A stretch of 64,000 nt of DNA from Sphingomonas kyeonggiensis (GTDB lineage: Bacteria > Pseudomonadota > Alphaproteobacteria > Sphingomonadales > Sphingomonadaceae). Under the pieces are notes generated by a model that saw only the letters and a list, made by a program, of their open reading frames with translations, was not told where the DNA came from and ran no database searches. The stretch is from positions 310,001 to 374,000 of the forward strand of contig NZ_JAUSTJ010000002.1 of NCBI RefSeq assembly GCF_030812785.1, read 5' to 3'. Made by a program: the position numbers and the translations under genes. Shown piece after piece: positions 17,900 through 26,018 of this stretch (positions within the stretch are counted from its first letter, which is position 1; each line of letters opens with the position of its first letter).

Positions 17900-19021
17900 T
17901 TAGGTCCCGGAAATCCAGCTGCGCGTCACGTCCAGAGCATCGTTCACCAGCACCATGTCCGCCCGGTAGCCCGGCGCGATGCGCCCCAGCGCACCGCCAA
18001 GCCCCAGGAAAGCCGCCGGTGTCGCCGAAGCCATGTGCGCCGCGACGTCCAGCCCCACACGGCCCTGTTCCATCATCCCCTTGACCGCACCGGCCATGGT
18101 CAGCGTCGAGCCGGCCAATGTATTGTCGGCGCCGAGCAGCCGGTCGCCGTCGCGGTGGATCTCGCGGCCATGGATCAGGAATATGGTCTCGTCGCTGCCG
18201 ACGCTCGGCATCGCGTCGGTCACCAGCATCAGCCGCTCCGGCCCCTTGGCACGCAATGCCACGCGCAGCGCCGCCGGATGGAGGTGATAGCCGTCGGCGA
18301 TGATCCCGGCGAAGACTTCGGGATCCTCCAGCGCCGCGCCGACCATGCCGGGCGCGCGGTTGAGCAGCGGCGACATCGCGTTGAAGAGATGGGTGAAGCC
18401 GGTCAGCCCATTGTCGATGGCATCGCGGACGGTCTCGTACCGAGCATCGGAATGGCCTGCCGAGACGATCACCCCGGCCGCGACCAGCCGGGCGACCTGC
18501 TCGGGCGTCGCCGCCTCGGGCGCCAGCGTCACCAGCGTCCTGCCGTGCCGGCCCGATTCCAGCAGCGCGAGGAATTCGTCGCGCAGCGGCTGGATCTTGC
18601 TCTCGCTGTGAATGCCGCGCCGGACCGGGTTGAGGAATGGCCCCTCGATATGGATGCCGAGCACCCCGGGAACGCCCGCTTCGATCGCGGCATCGACCGC
18701 GCGGATGCCGGCCTCGACCACCGACAGGTCGTCGCTGATCAGCGTCGGCAGCAGCCCGGTGGTGCCGTAGCGCCGATGGGTCTCGGCGATCACCCGGATC
18801 GTCTCGACACTCGGATCGTCGTTGAACAGCCGACCGCCGCCGCCATTGACCTGTACGTCGATGAAGCCGGGGAGCAGGGTGCCGCCGCCCAGGTCGATCC
18901 GTTCGGCGCCCTCCGGCGGTTCGGGCAGGATCGCGGCGATCCGCTCGCCCTCGATCACGACACAGGCATCGTCGCGCCAGCCCTCGGCCAGCAGCATGCG
19001 ACCGTTGATCAGCGCCTTCAT
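17900..19021 (-). CDS. nagA: N-acetylglucosamine-6-phosphate deacetylase
   Basis: This 373-residue amidohydrolase has LLPGFIDVQVNGGGG, the metal-ligand segment GIHIEGPFLNP, SAGHSDA, GFTHLFNAMSP and the catalytic Asp in MLVTDAMPSVG. It deacetylates GlcNAc-6-phosphate in the cytoplasm, feeding amino-sugar and cell-wall recycling. It overlaps murQ by four bases and is the last gene of a kinase-murQ-nagA unit. A NagB deaminase, transporter or GntR/LacI regulator is not adjacent, although the PAS-LuxR gene lies upstream on the same strand. Confidence 0.94.
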   Translation of the reverse strand: MKALINGRMLLAEGWRDDACVVIEGERIAAILPEPPEGAERIDLGGGTLLPGFIDVQVNGGGGRLFNDDPSVETIRVIAETHRRYGTTGLLPTLISDDLSVVEAGIRAVDAAIEAGVPGVLGIHIEGPFLNPVRRGIHSESKIQPLRDEFLALLESGRHGRTLVTLAPEAATPEQVARLVAAGVIVSAGHSDARYETVRDAIDNGLTGFTHLFNAMSPLLNRAPGMVGAALEDPEVFAGIIADGYHLHPAALRVALRAKGPERLMLVTDAMPSVGSDETIFLIHGREIHRDGDRLLGADNTLAGSTLTMAGAVKGMMEQGRVGLDVAAHMASATPAAFLGLGGALGRIAPGYRADMVLVNDALDVTRSWISGT

Positions 19022-19899
19022 GCGAGGGCGTCCAGCACCTTGCCCAGGCTGCCCTGCGCCGCCGCCAATCGGACCTCGGCATCGTCGGCATCGAGCCCGC
19101 GGGCGACCAGTACCGCCTTCTTGATGTCCAGCCCTGCCGTATCGAGCGCCGTCTCGGCCGGGCCCTCGCCGACGCCGGCCAGCGTCCCGACCATGCGGAT
19201 CGCGCGGGCGCGCAGCTTGGCGTTGGAGACCTGCATGTTCACCATAAGCCCGTGGTGAACGAGCCCCAGGCGCAACATGATCCCGGTGGAGATCAGGTTG
19301 AGCGTCACCTTCTGCGCGGTGCCGGCCTTCATCCGAGTGGAGCCGGCGACGACTTCGCTGCCGGTATCGGCGAGGATCGCGTGCTCGGCCGCAGCCAGCA
19401 CCGGCGTGCCGGCATTGTTGGAGAGGCCGATGGTCAGCGCGCCGGCTGCGCGCGCGGCTTCCAGCGCGGCGATGACATAAGGCGTGCGTCCGCTCGCCGC
19501 GACGCCGATCAGCACGTCATTGGGGCCGATATCCTCGGCGGCGACTGCGGCGAGCGCGGCCTCGCGGCTGTCCTCGGCGCCTTCCTGGGTGCGGGTGAGT
19601 GCTGCCGGGCCGCCGGCGATCAGGAAGGCCAGCCGGGTGAAGGGCCAGTTGAAGGTGGGGGTGAGCTCCACTCCGTCCTGCACGCCGATGCGTCCGGAGG
19701 TGCCGGCGCCGGCATAGGCGATGCGTCCGCCATTCCGCAGCCGCTCGGCCGCCGCGTCGATCGCGGCTGCCATCGCGCCGGTCTGGCTCTTCAGCGCGGC
19801 GAGGGCGGCGATCTGCGCCTCGAGCATCGCTTCCACCGCGGTCTCGGTGGGCCAGCGGTCGATCTCGCGATAGCGGGGGTCGGCGGTCTCAGTGGGCAT
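19018..19899 (-). CDS. murQ: N-acetylmuramic acid 6-phosphate etherase
   Basis: The 293-residue SIS-domain protein carries YAGAGTSGRIG, the active-site segment around LIAGG, SGRTPYV, and GSTRMKAGTAQK, all diagnostic of MurQ. It removes D-lactate from MurNAc-6-phosphate to give GlcNAc-6-phosphate, the substrate of the NagA encoded immediately downstream. It overlaps nagA by four bases and the upstream sugar kinase by 11 bases, so the three are a tightly coupled peptidoglycan-recycling operon. Confidence 0.94.
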   Translation of the reverse strand: MPTETADPRYREIDRWPTETAVEAMLEAQIAALAALKSQTGAMAAAIDAAAERLRNGGRIAYAGAGTSGRIGVQDGVELTPTFNWPFTRLAFLIAGGPAALTRTQEGAEDSREAALAAVAAEDIGPNDVLIGVAASGRTPYVIAALEAARAAGALTIGLSNNAGTPVLAAAEHAILADTGSEVVAGSTRMKAGTAQKVTLNLISTGIMLRLGLVHHGLMVNMQVSNAKLRARAIRMVGTLAGVGEGPAETALDTAGLDIKKAVLVARGLDADDAEVRLAAAQGSLGKVLDALA

Positions 19900-20782
19900 C
19901 GGGCTTCCGGGTCGGCAGGGCGGTGGTGGGCAGGCCGGCGAGCAGCAGCGCGCCGTCGAGGGGATCGGAGACGGCGTCGGTCAGCCGCGCCACGGTGCGC
20001 GCGCGCAGCCAGGGCCTGATCCGCAGGGCGAGGCCGCCGGCCAGTGCGCAGCGGACGGCGCCGCGGGCGAAGATCGTCTCGATGAAGCGCTCGATATGCT
20101 GGGCCGCGTCCTCGACGATCGAGCGGGCGATCGCGTCGTTGTTCTCGGCATAGTCCATCACCAGCGGGGCGAAGGCGGCATAGTCCTTGGGCGTCGCGGC
20201 ATCCATCCAGGCGACGGCGCGCGCGGTGTCATGCCCGAAGCCGGCGGTGACGGCGTGGCTGAGCGGGGTGACTTCGCTGCGCCCGTCGAGCGCGCGCAGG
20301 GCGTGGCGCATCGCGCTGAGACCGAGCGCGGCGCCGCTGCCTTCGTCGGAGATCGGGAAGCCATAACCGCCGATGGTGAAGCTGTTCGTGCCGATGCGGA
20401 CCTCGGCGACGCTGCCGGTGCCGATGATCAGCGTCGCCCCCTCCGCGCCGCCATGCGCGCCGAGATTGGCGATCGCTGCGTCGGTGACGAACTCGGTCGA
20501 GGCGAAGGGGAAGGGCAGGGCGGCGAGCTGCTCGCGCATGCCCGGGCGCGAGATGCCGGCAATGCCCATGCCGGCGCGGATGGTCGCGACCTGCGCTTCG
20601 TCGAGCCCGGCGGCGCCGATCGCCTGACCGGCGACGTCGCGCAGCACGAGGTGGAGTTTCTCGATGCCGATCCGGGTATTGGCCGGGCCGCTCTCACCAA
20701 TGCCCAGGATCGCGCCGTCGGCGTCCGTCAACCGGCTGCGGCAATGGCTGCCGCCTGCGTCTATGCCGAGGAAATAGGCCAT
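19889..20782 (-). CDS. BadF/BadG-type amino-sugar kinase
   Basis: A 297-residue actin-like ATPase-fold kinase with the phosphate-1 loop FLGIDAGGSHCR, phosphate-2 IIGTGSVAEV, SDEGSGAALG and the adenosine-region ALAGGLA. The family includes eukaryote-like N-acetylglucosamine kinases and bacterial GlcNAc/MurNAc kinases. Being first in an operon with murQ and nagA, it most likely phosphorylates GlcNAc, MurNAc or both taken up from wall turnover. The sugar specificity cannot be settled from sequence alone. The start at 20782 places the glycine-rich loop at residue 6, as expected. Confidence 0.85.
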   Translation of the reverse strand: MAYFLGIDAGGSHCRSRLTDADGAILGIGESGPANTRIGIEKLHLVLRDVAGQAIGAAGLDEAQVATIRAGMGIAGISRPGMREQLAALPFPFASTEFVTDAAIANLGAHGGAEGATLIIGTGSVAEVRIGTNSFTIGGYGFPISDEGSGAALGLSAMRHALRALDGRSEVTPLSHAVTAGFGHDTARAVAWMDAATPKDYAAFAPLVMDYAENNDAIARSIVEDAAQHIERFIETIFARGAVRCALAGGLALRIRPWLRARTVARLTDAVSDPLDGALLLAGLPTTALPTRKPDAH

Positions 20783-20879
20783 GTTCGCTCCCTACAGCAG
20801 CCGTGCCGGGCTTTGCCATGCCGAACCGCCCGGGGGCCATAATCCACAGATATGGCTGGGCAAGGTCAGAAGGGCTTCG

Positions 20880-21560
20880 TCAGATCAGGCCCTGGCGCAC
20901 CGCGATCACTGCCGCGTGGATCTTGTTGGAGGCGGAGAGCTTGCGCGTGGCGTTGCTCAGGTGGAACTCCACGGTTCGCTGGCTGCGTTCCATGATCTGG
21001 GCCGTTTCCCAAGCGGTCTTGCCGAGGCTCAGCCAGCGCAGGCACTCGAGCTCGCGTTCGCTGAGCGCTGCGCCGGCGGCGCCGTTGGCGGTGATGGGGT
21101 GGGGCAGTGCGGGATCCTCGCGCATTGCCGGGCGGGTGAAGGCCCGTGCGGCGGCGATCAGCGCGAAATCGGTATTGTCGGTGATGCAACCCAGCGCCTT
21201 GTGATGGCCGGATGCGGGGTCGATCACCAGGCAGGCGACCGAGCGGATCCATCGCGCCTGGCCGTCCGGGCGGATCAGCCGAAAATCGACATGATAGCGC
21301 AGGTCATGTGCGAGCAGTTCCCCCACCTTTGCGACGTCGATAGTAGTGGCAAGGTCCGCGTCGTCGGGATGAATGAATGGCCGGAAATCGGCAATGCTGC
21401 GCACCGAATTGGGTGTCAGGCCCGTGATCTGATACCAACGTGCATCGCAGACGAGAAGGTCTGCATCTATGTCATAGTCCCATAGCCCTACCTCAAGGGC
21501 TCTCAGGCGCAGTCTGTTGTTGTCTTCGGGGCGGGGCTCGGTGCTTTCCCCTGATGTCAT
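20880..21560 (-). CDS. PAS-LuxR transcriptional regulator
   Basis: The 226-residue protein has a PAS fold at about residues 20-135 (LWDYDID at its start, FIHPDDAD, RWIRSVACL) and a LuxR-type helix-turn-helix at about 160-222 (LSERELECLRWLSLGKTAWETA, split here as two adjoining motifs, then RTVEFHLSNATRKL). It lacks a receiver and any acyl-homoserine-lactone domain, so it probably senses a ligand or redox state through PAS. It lies 97 bases upstream of the sugar kinase-murQ-nagA operon on the same strand and may regulate it or simply precede it. Confidence 0.88.
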   Translation of the reverse strand: MTSGESTEPRPEDNNRLRLRALEVGLWDYDIDADLLVCDARWYQITGLTPNSVRSIADFRPFIHPDDADLATTIDVAKVGELLAHDLRYHVDFRLIRPDGQARWIRSVACLVIDPASGHHKALGCITDNTDFALIAAARAFTRPAMREDPALPHPITANGAAGAALSERELECLRWLSLGKTAWETAQIMERSQRTVEFHLSNATRKLSASNKIHAAVIAVRQGLI

Positions 21561-21749
21561 TAACCCTCCAACCGCTACTTTATTTATCTCATTTTTGATC
21601 TCGAACGTTTCTCAAGCGTGACGGTTCCTCTTTTGCCGGAGATGCCGCCGATGGATGGGAAGAAGGGAGCGCCTCTCGGGCTTCGCGGAAATACGTAAAT
21701 TTACCAGTTTTCCCGCCTCGCGCCCGGGTGCAGGCTTGGTGCCGGTTCA

Positions 21750-22049
21750 GTGAGTGAAGCGGTCATGCAGGCGAGTGTGAAGCGTAGAAAGCCCGAAACC
21801 GAAGCGAAGATCGGTGCATGCGGGCGCATGGTGCTCCGCGATGTCGCGGTCCTCTCGGGTGAAGAACTGCTTCTGCGCTTCGGCGCCTCGACCCCGCAGC
21901 AGTTGATCGACCTGATCGTCGCCGCCATCCGCAAGGGTGACGACGACGAAGTCGCGGCGATCGACGGGCGGCTGCGCGAAGTCGAGCGGCTGGCGCGCAG
22001 GCAGGGGGCTGGCCTTCCCGGCGGTGCTCCCCCGGGCCGGGAAGGCTAG
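21750..22049 (+). CDS. Hypothetical small helical protein
   Basis: A 99-residue product from a GTG start, with a basic N-terminus (KRRKPETEAK), an amphipathic middle (GASTPQQLIDLIVAAIRKGD) and an acidic-basic helix (DEVAAIDGRLREVERLARR). The composition is protein-like, and alternating hydrophobic spacing supports a real helical domain, but the ribosome binding site is weak and I do not recognise the family. Its stop overlaps the gshA stop in convergent orientation. Upstream (21561-21749) I see only a moderately AT-richer intergenic stretch. Confidence 0.55.
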   Translation: MSEAVMQASVKRRKPETEAKIGACGRMVLRDVAVLSGEELLLRFGASTPQQLIDLIVAAIRKGDDDEVAAIDGRLREVERLARRQGAGLPGGAPPGREG

Positions 22050-23419
22050 AACCGCGCTTCCTCATAGACCCGGCGGATGTCGCCACCCCAGTCGCCGTTG
22101 AAGCGGTCGAGCAGGATCTGCGCCGGCACCTTGCCGGTGCGCACCACTTCGCGCAGCGGATCGAGGAAGCCGCTCTCATTGTCGCCCGAGGCGTTGAGCC
22201 GGCCGCGCGCATTCAAGCCCGCCGCCGCGATGTCGAGCACCTCGCCGGCGATGTCCCTGAGCTTGCCGCCACCCGGCAGCGGCGCGTCGAGCGCGAGCTT
22301 CGGCACCGAGCTGCGCAGCGTCTCGCGCTCCTCCATCGACCAGCCCTTGACCAGGTCCCAGGCGGCGTCGAGCGCGCCCTGGTCGTAGAGCAGGCCGACC
22401 CAGAGCGCGGGCAGGGCACAGATCCGGCCCCAGCGGCCGCCATCGGCGCCGCGCATCTCGAGGAAGGTCTTGAGGCGCACCTCGGGGAAGGCGGTCGACA
22501 GGTGATCGGCCCAGTCGTCGATCGTCGGCTTGTGGCCGGGATAGGCGGGCAGTTCGCCCTTCAGGAAGTCGCGGAAGCTCTGGCCAGCGGCGTCGATGTA
22601 CTTCCCGTCGCGGTAGACGAAGTACATCGGCACATCGAGCGCATACTCGGCGTAGCGCTCATAGCCGAAGCCGTCCTCGAACACGAAGGGCAGCATGCCG
22701 GTGCGGGCCGGATCGGTGTCCGACCAGATGTTCGAGCGGAACGAGAGGAAGCCGTTGGGCTTGCCCTCGGTGAAGGGCGAGTTGGCGAACAGCGCGGTCG
22801 CCAGCGGCTGCAGCGCCAGGCCGACGCGGAACTTCTGCGCCATGTCCGCCTCGGACGCGTAATCCAGGTTCACCTGGATCGTGCAGGTGCGCAGCATCAT
22901 GTCGAGGCCGAGATTGCCCACGCGCGGCATGTGCCGGAGCATAATGGCGTAGCGGCCCTTGGGCATGATCGGCAGCTCGGCGCGCGTCTTGTCGGGCCAC
23001 ATGCCGAGACCGAGGAAGTTGAGGCCGAGCTTGTCGCCGACCTGCTTGACCTGCTCGAGGTGCCGGCCGGTCTCGCCGCACGTCTCGTGGAGGTTCTCCA
23101 GCGGCGCGCCGGAAAGCTCGAGCTGGCCGGCGGGCTCCAGGCTGACCGTGCCGTCCGGGCCGGAAAGGGCGATGACATTGTCGCCCTCCAGCACCGGCGT
23201 CCAGCCGAACTGGGTCAGCTCACCCAGCAGGTCGCGGATGCCGCCCTGCTCGTCATAGCTGGGGGCGTGGAAGTCCTTGGTCGCGAACACGAACTTCTCG
23301 TGCTCGGTGCCGATGCGCCAGCGTTCCTTCGGCTTCTCGCCCTTGGCGAAATACTCGATCAGCTGGGCGCGGTCCTCGATCGGGGCCGAAACCTTGTTGC
23401 TCTCGGTCTTGGTGCTCAT
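22046..23419 (-). CDS. gshA: Glutamate-cysteine ligase (plant/alphaproteobacterial type)
   Basis: A 457-residue GCS2-type ligase, the first enzyme of glutathione synthesis, joining glutamate and cysteine with ATP. Recognisable blocks are RIGTEHEKFVF, GDNVIALSGPDGTVSLEPAGQLELSG (read as two adjoining blocks), TCTIQVNLDY, FRSNIWSDTDPAR and MRGADGGRWGR. The ATG at 23419 begins MSTKTE; a longer open frame upstream is arginine-rich shadow sequence of the neighbouring gene. It overlaps the stop of the upstream amidase gene as ATGA, so the amidase and gshA are translated together. Confidence 0.93.
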   Translation of the reverse strand: MSTKTESNKVSAPIEDRAQLIEYFAKGEKPKERWRIGTEHEKFVFATKDFHAPSYDEQGGIRDLLGELTQFGWTPVLEGDNVIALSGPDGTVSLEPAGQLELSGAPLENLHETCGETGRHLEQVKQVGDKLGLNFLGLGMWPDKTRAELPIMPKGRYAIMLRHMPRVGNLGLDMMLRTCTIQVNLDYASEADMAQKFRVGLALQPLATALFANSPFTEGKPNGFLSFRSNIWSDTDPARTGMLPFVFEDGFGYERYAEYALDVPMYFVYRDGKYIDAAGQSFRDFLKGELPAYPGHKPTIDDWADHLSTAFPEVRLKTFLEMRGADGGRWGRICALPALWVGLLYDQGALDAAWDLVKGWSMEERETLRSSVPKLALDAPLPGGGKLRDIAGEVLDIAAAGLNARGRLNASGDNESGFLDPLREVVRTGKVPAQILLDRFNGDWGGDIRRVYEEARF

Positions 23420-24240
23420 GCGAAGGTCTCGACGGGAGGGATCGGGCGCCGGTGGCGCAATACGGGAACGCGCGAACGTACATCCTCGACGCGGGCAAGG
23501 TCGATCTCGGCCGAGCCGAGCCCGGCTTCCTCGCCCATGTCGAGCAGCACTTCGCCCCAGGGATCGATGACCAGCGAATGGCCATAGGTGGCGCGGCCAT
23601 CTTCGTGCTCGCCGGTCTGGGCGGTGGCGATCAGGTACGCGGCCGCCTCGATCGCGCGGGCGCGCAGCAGCACGTGCCAATGCGCCTGGCCGGTCGGCCG
23701 GGTGAAGGCGGCCGGGACGGAGAGGGCAGTGGCGCCCGCATCGCTCAGCGCGCGGAACAGGTCCGGGAAGCGCATGTCGTAGCAGATGGCGAGGCCCAGC
23801 CTGCCGATCGGGGTATCGACCAGGATCGCCCGCTCGCCGCGGTCATAGGTGTTGGACTCGCGCCAGCTCTCGCCGGTTGCCAAGTCGACGTCGAACAGAT
23901 GGAGCTTGTCGTAGCTCGCCTTGATCGCGCCGGTGCCGTCGATGACGAAACCGCGGTTCAGGAACTTGTCGCCCTCACCCTTCAGCGCAAGCGAGCCGAG
24001 ATGGACCCAGATGCCGTGCTTCGCCGCCGCCTCGCGGGTCGCGGCGAGGACGAGGTCCTGGTCCTCGGCCACGACATGGCCGCGCGCCCGCTCGCGATTG
24101 CCGTCGAGCAGGCCGGACATCTCCGGCGTGAACAGCATAGCGCTGCCCTCCGCCGCCGCCTTTGCCACGCCATCGGCGATGGTGCGCGCATTTGCGGTCG
24201 GGTCGATCCCGCTCGTCATCTGCAGCAGGCTGGCCTTCAT
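23416..24240 (-). CDS. Nitrilase-family amidase (Nit1-like, likely deaminated-glutathione amidase)
   Basis: The 274-residue carbon-nitrogen hydrolase shows the Glu-Lys-Cys triad at E40 (FTPEMSG), K112 (YDKLHLFD) and C153 (AICYDMRFPDLFR). The CYDMRFP signature and DKLHLFDVD are typical of the Nit branch, whose characterised members hydrolyse deaminated glutathione, a repair reaction. Coupling to gshA by a 4-base overlap fits that role well. A generic omega-amidase role remains possible. GGGGGAGGAAATCG directly before the ATG at 24240 is a strong ribosome binding site and fixes the start. Confidence 0.88.
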   Translation of the reverse strand: MKASLLQMTSGIDPTANARTIADGVAKAAAEGSAMLFTPEMSGLLDGNRERARGHVVAEDQDLVLAATREAAAKHGIWVHLGSLALKGEGDKFLNRGFVIDGTGAIKASYDKLHLFDVDLATGESWRESNTYDRGERAILVDTPIGRLGLAICYDMRFPDLFRALSDAGATALSVPAAFTRPTGQAHWHVLLRARAIEAAAYLIATAQTGEHEDGRATYGHSLVIDPWGEVLLDMGEEAGLGSAEIDLARVEDVRSRVPVLRHRRPIPPVETFA

Positions 24241-24265
24241 CGATTTCCTCCCCCGTTGGCCGGGA

Positions 24266-25582
24266 TCAGCCGCGCTTCGGCTTGCCGACGCCGACCAGGG
24301 TGAGTCCGGCGCGCTCGGCATCGACGGCGGGATAGACGTTGCGCAGGTCGACGAGCAGCGGGGCCTTGAGCAACGACTTGATCCGGTCGAGGTCGAGCGC
24401 ACGGAACGCGTCCCACTCGGTCACGATCACCAGCGCATCGGCACCGTCCGCCGCGGCATAGGCGCTCTCGCTGAACTCGACATTCGGCAGCAGCGGCCGG
24501 GCCTGCTCGAAACCTTCGGGGTCATAGGCCTTGATCGTCGCGCCGGCATCTTCCAGCGCGGCGACGATCGACAGACTCGGTGCATCGCGCATGTCGTCGG
24601 TGTTGGGCTTGAAGGTCAGGCCGAGGATGCCGACGGTCTTGCCGCGAACATCGCCGCCCATCGCCTTGATGACCTTGCGGCCCATGGCGCGCTTGCGGGC
24701 GTCGTTGACCTGCACGGTCGCCTCGACGATGCGCAGCGGGGTCTCGTTGTCACCGGCGGTCTTGAGCAGCGCCAGCGTGTCCTTGGGGAAGCACGAGCCG
24801 CCATAGCCCGGGCCGGCATGGAGGAACTTCGAGCCGATGCGGTTGTCGAGGCCGATACCGCGCGCGACTTCCTGGACGTCGGCGCCGACTTCCTCGCACA
24901 GGTCGGCGATCTCGTTGATGAAGGTGATCTTTACCGCCAGGAACGCGTTGGCGGCATACTTGATCAGCTCGCTGGTGCGGCGGCCGGTGAACAGGATCGG
25001 CGCGCTCTGGTTGAGCGAGAGCGGGCGGTAGATCGCGCGCATCACTTCGCGGGCGGCCTCGTCGTCGGTGCCGACGACCACGCGGTCCGGGCGCTTGAAG
25101 TCCTCGATCGCGGCGCCTTCGCGTAGGAATTCGGGATTGGAGACGACCTTGGCGCCAGCGTTCGGCGCTACTTCGGCCATGATCCGCTCGACCTCGTCGC
25201 CGGTGCCCACCGGCACGGTCGATTTGGTGACGATCACGCTGGGCCGGGTCAGGCTCTCGGCGATCTCGCGCGCGGCGGCGAAGACATAGCTGAGATCGGC
25301 ATGGCCGTCGCCGCGGCGGCTCGGGGTGCCGACCGCGATGAACACGGCGTCCGCGTCCTTCACGCCTTCGGCCAGGTCGGTGGTGAAGGAGAGGCGGCCG
25401 GCCTTGACGTTCGAGGCGACGAGCGCGTCGAGGCCGGGCTCGTAGATCGGCATCACGCCTTGATGGAGGAGCTCGATCTTGCGGGCGTCCTTGTCGACGC
25501 AGACCACTTCATGGCCGAAATCCGAGAAACAGGCGCCAGAAACCAGGCCGACATAGCCCGTGCCGATCATCGCGATGCGCAA
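24266..25582 (-). CDS. ugd: UDP-glucose 6-dehydrogenase
   Basis: A 438-residue nucleotide-sugar dehydrogenase with the NAD loop MIGTGYVGLVSGACF, the substrate segment EFLREGAAIEDF, and the catalytic cysteine in GPGYGGSCFPKDTLAL. It oxidises UDP-glucose to UDP-glucuronic acid, a precursor for surface polysaccharide. The TTG at 25582 is chosen: AAGGGG lies seven bases upstream and translation begins MRIAMIGTG, whereas the longer frame adds 20 unrelated residues. The terminator at 25700-25720 separates it from the small upstream gene, so it should have its own promoter in roughly 25583-25700. Confidence 0.94.
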   Translation of the reverse strand: MRIAMIGTGYVGLVSGACFSDFGHEVVCVDKDARKIELLHQGVMPIYEPGLDALVASNVKAGRLSFTTDLAEGVKDADAVFIAVGTPSRRGDGHADLSYVFAAAREIAESLTRPSVIVTKSTVPVGTGDEVERIMAEVAPNAGAKVVSNPEFLREGAAIEDFKRPDRVVVGTDDEAAREVMRAIYRPLSLNQSAPILFTGRRTSELIKYAANAFLAVKITFINEIADLCEEVGADVQEVARGIGLDNRIGSKFLHAGPGYGGSCFPKDTLALLKTAGDNETPLRIVEATVQVNDARKRAMGRKVIKAMGGDVRGKTVGILGLTFKPNTDDMRDAPSLSIVAALEDAGATIKAYDPEGFEQARPLLPNVEFSESAYAAADGADALVIVTEWDAFRALDLDRIKSLLKAPLLVDLRNVYPAVDAERAGLTLVGVGKPKRG

Positions 25583-25699
25583 CGTGGATCCCCTTGGGAA
25601 GAAATTATGCTGCGCAGATAGCGACGCCTGCGCCCGGGGCAAGGGGCCGCGTGGCGCTCCTCTCCGGTGCGGTGGTCGAGAAAAGCACGGGCAATAAAA

Positions 25700-25720
25700 A
25701 AGGCGGCCTCAGGCCGCCTT
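25700..25720 (-). terminator. Intrinsic terminator of the 20-codon gene
   Basis: Read on the minus strand, AAGGCGGCC-TGA-GGCCGCCTT is a perfect 9-bp stem directly followed by a T-rich run (TTTTTTATT including the end of the stem). This is the clearest factor-independent terminator in the window. It lies 76 bases after the small gene at 25796-25858 and about 120 bases before ugd. Confidence 0.85.
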
Positions 25721-25731
25721 CCAGATTGTCG

Positions 25732-25783
25732 TCCGGGCCGGTCAGCGCGGCCTCGTCTGAGGTCGCTCCACCGCCGGCCCGGA
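25732..25783 (-). ncRNA. Structured RNA segment downstream of the 20-codon gene
   Basis: A perfect 10-bp stem (25732-25741 with 25774-25783) encloses a second 8-bp stem (GCGGCCTC/GAGGTCGC, one G-U pair) with a 4-base loop. With the adjacent terminator this gives a compact double hairpin 3' region, as expected for a stable small RNA or a regulated leader. Function is unknown; no known RNA family was recognised. Confidence 0.45.
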
Positions 25784-25795
25784 TGAACGTTCCTT

Positions 25796-25858
25796 TTAGA
25801 ACGGACGGATCTCGCTGCCGCCACCTTCACGGAACAGAAGGGTCAAAAACGCGAACAT
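25796..25858 (-). CDS. 20-residue micropeptide gene
   Basis: ATG at 25858 opens a 20-codon frame ending in TAA. The product begins with the hydrophobic MFAFLTLLF and ends REGGGSEIRPF, so it could insert in the membrane or act as a leader peptide. GGGAGA stands seven bases before the ATG. Upstream are a promoter-like TTGATT-N17-TAACCA and a 6-bp hairpin in the 33-base leader; downstream are a nested hairpin and a strong terminator. These signals together argue for a dedicated transcript of about 190 bases. No family was recognised. Confidence 0.5.
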   Translation of the reverse strand: MFAFLTLLFREGGGSEIRPF

Positions 25859-25898
25859 TGGTAGTCTCCCATCGGTGCGCACGAGTGCGCGATTCGCG

Positions 25899-25927
25899 TG
25901 GTTAAAGATAGCTTAACGATGAATCAA
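25899..25927 (-). promoter_or_regulatory. Candidate promoter of the 20-codon gene
   Basis: On the minus strand TTGATT (25927-25922) and TAACCA (25904-25899) are separated by exactly 17 bases. Transcription would begin near 25891, giving a leader of about 33 bases. The local sequence is clearly AT-richer than the surroundings. The -10 match is moderate. Confidence 0.35.
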
Positions 25928-26018
25928 TCCGGATTTCTGCGGAGGTGGCTCCGGCAAAAGCGTTTCGGGGGCGTGATTTAACCGTTCCTTCAAGGGTCGG
26001 GGGCTAGACCAAGGGGGC

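Noticed and set aside
25567-25830. 87-codon minus-strand frame overlapping the micro-gene
   Set aside because: It runs through a strong terminator hairpin and has an arginine-rich random composition; the 20-codon frame has far better signals.
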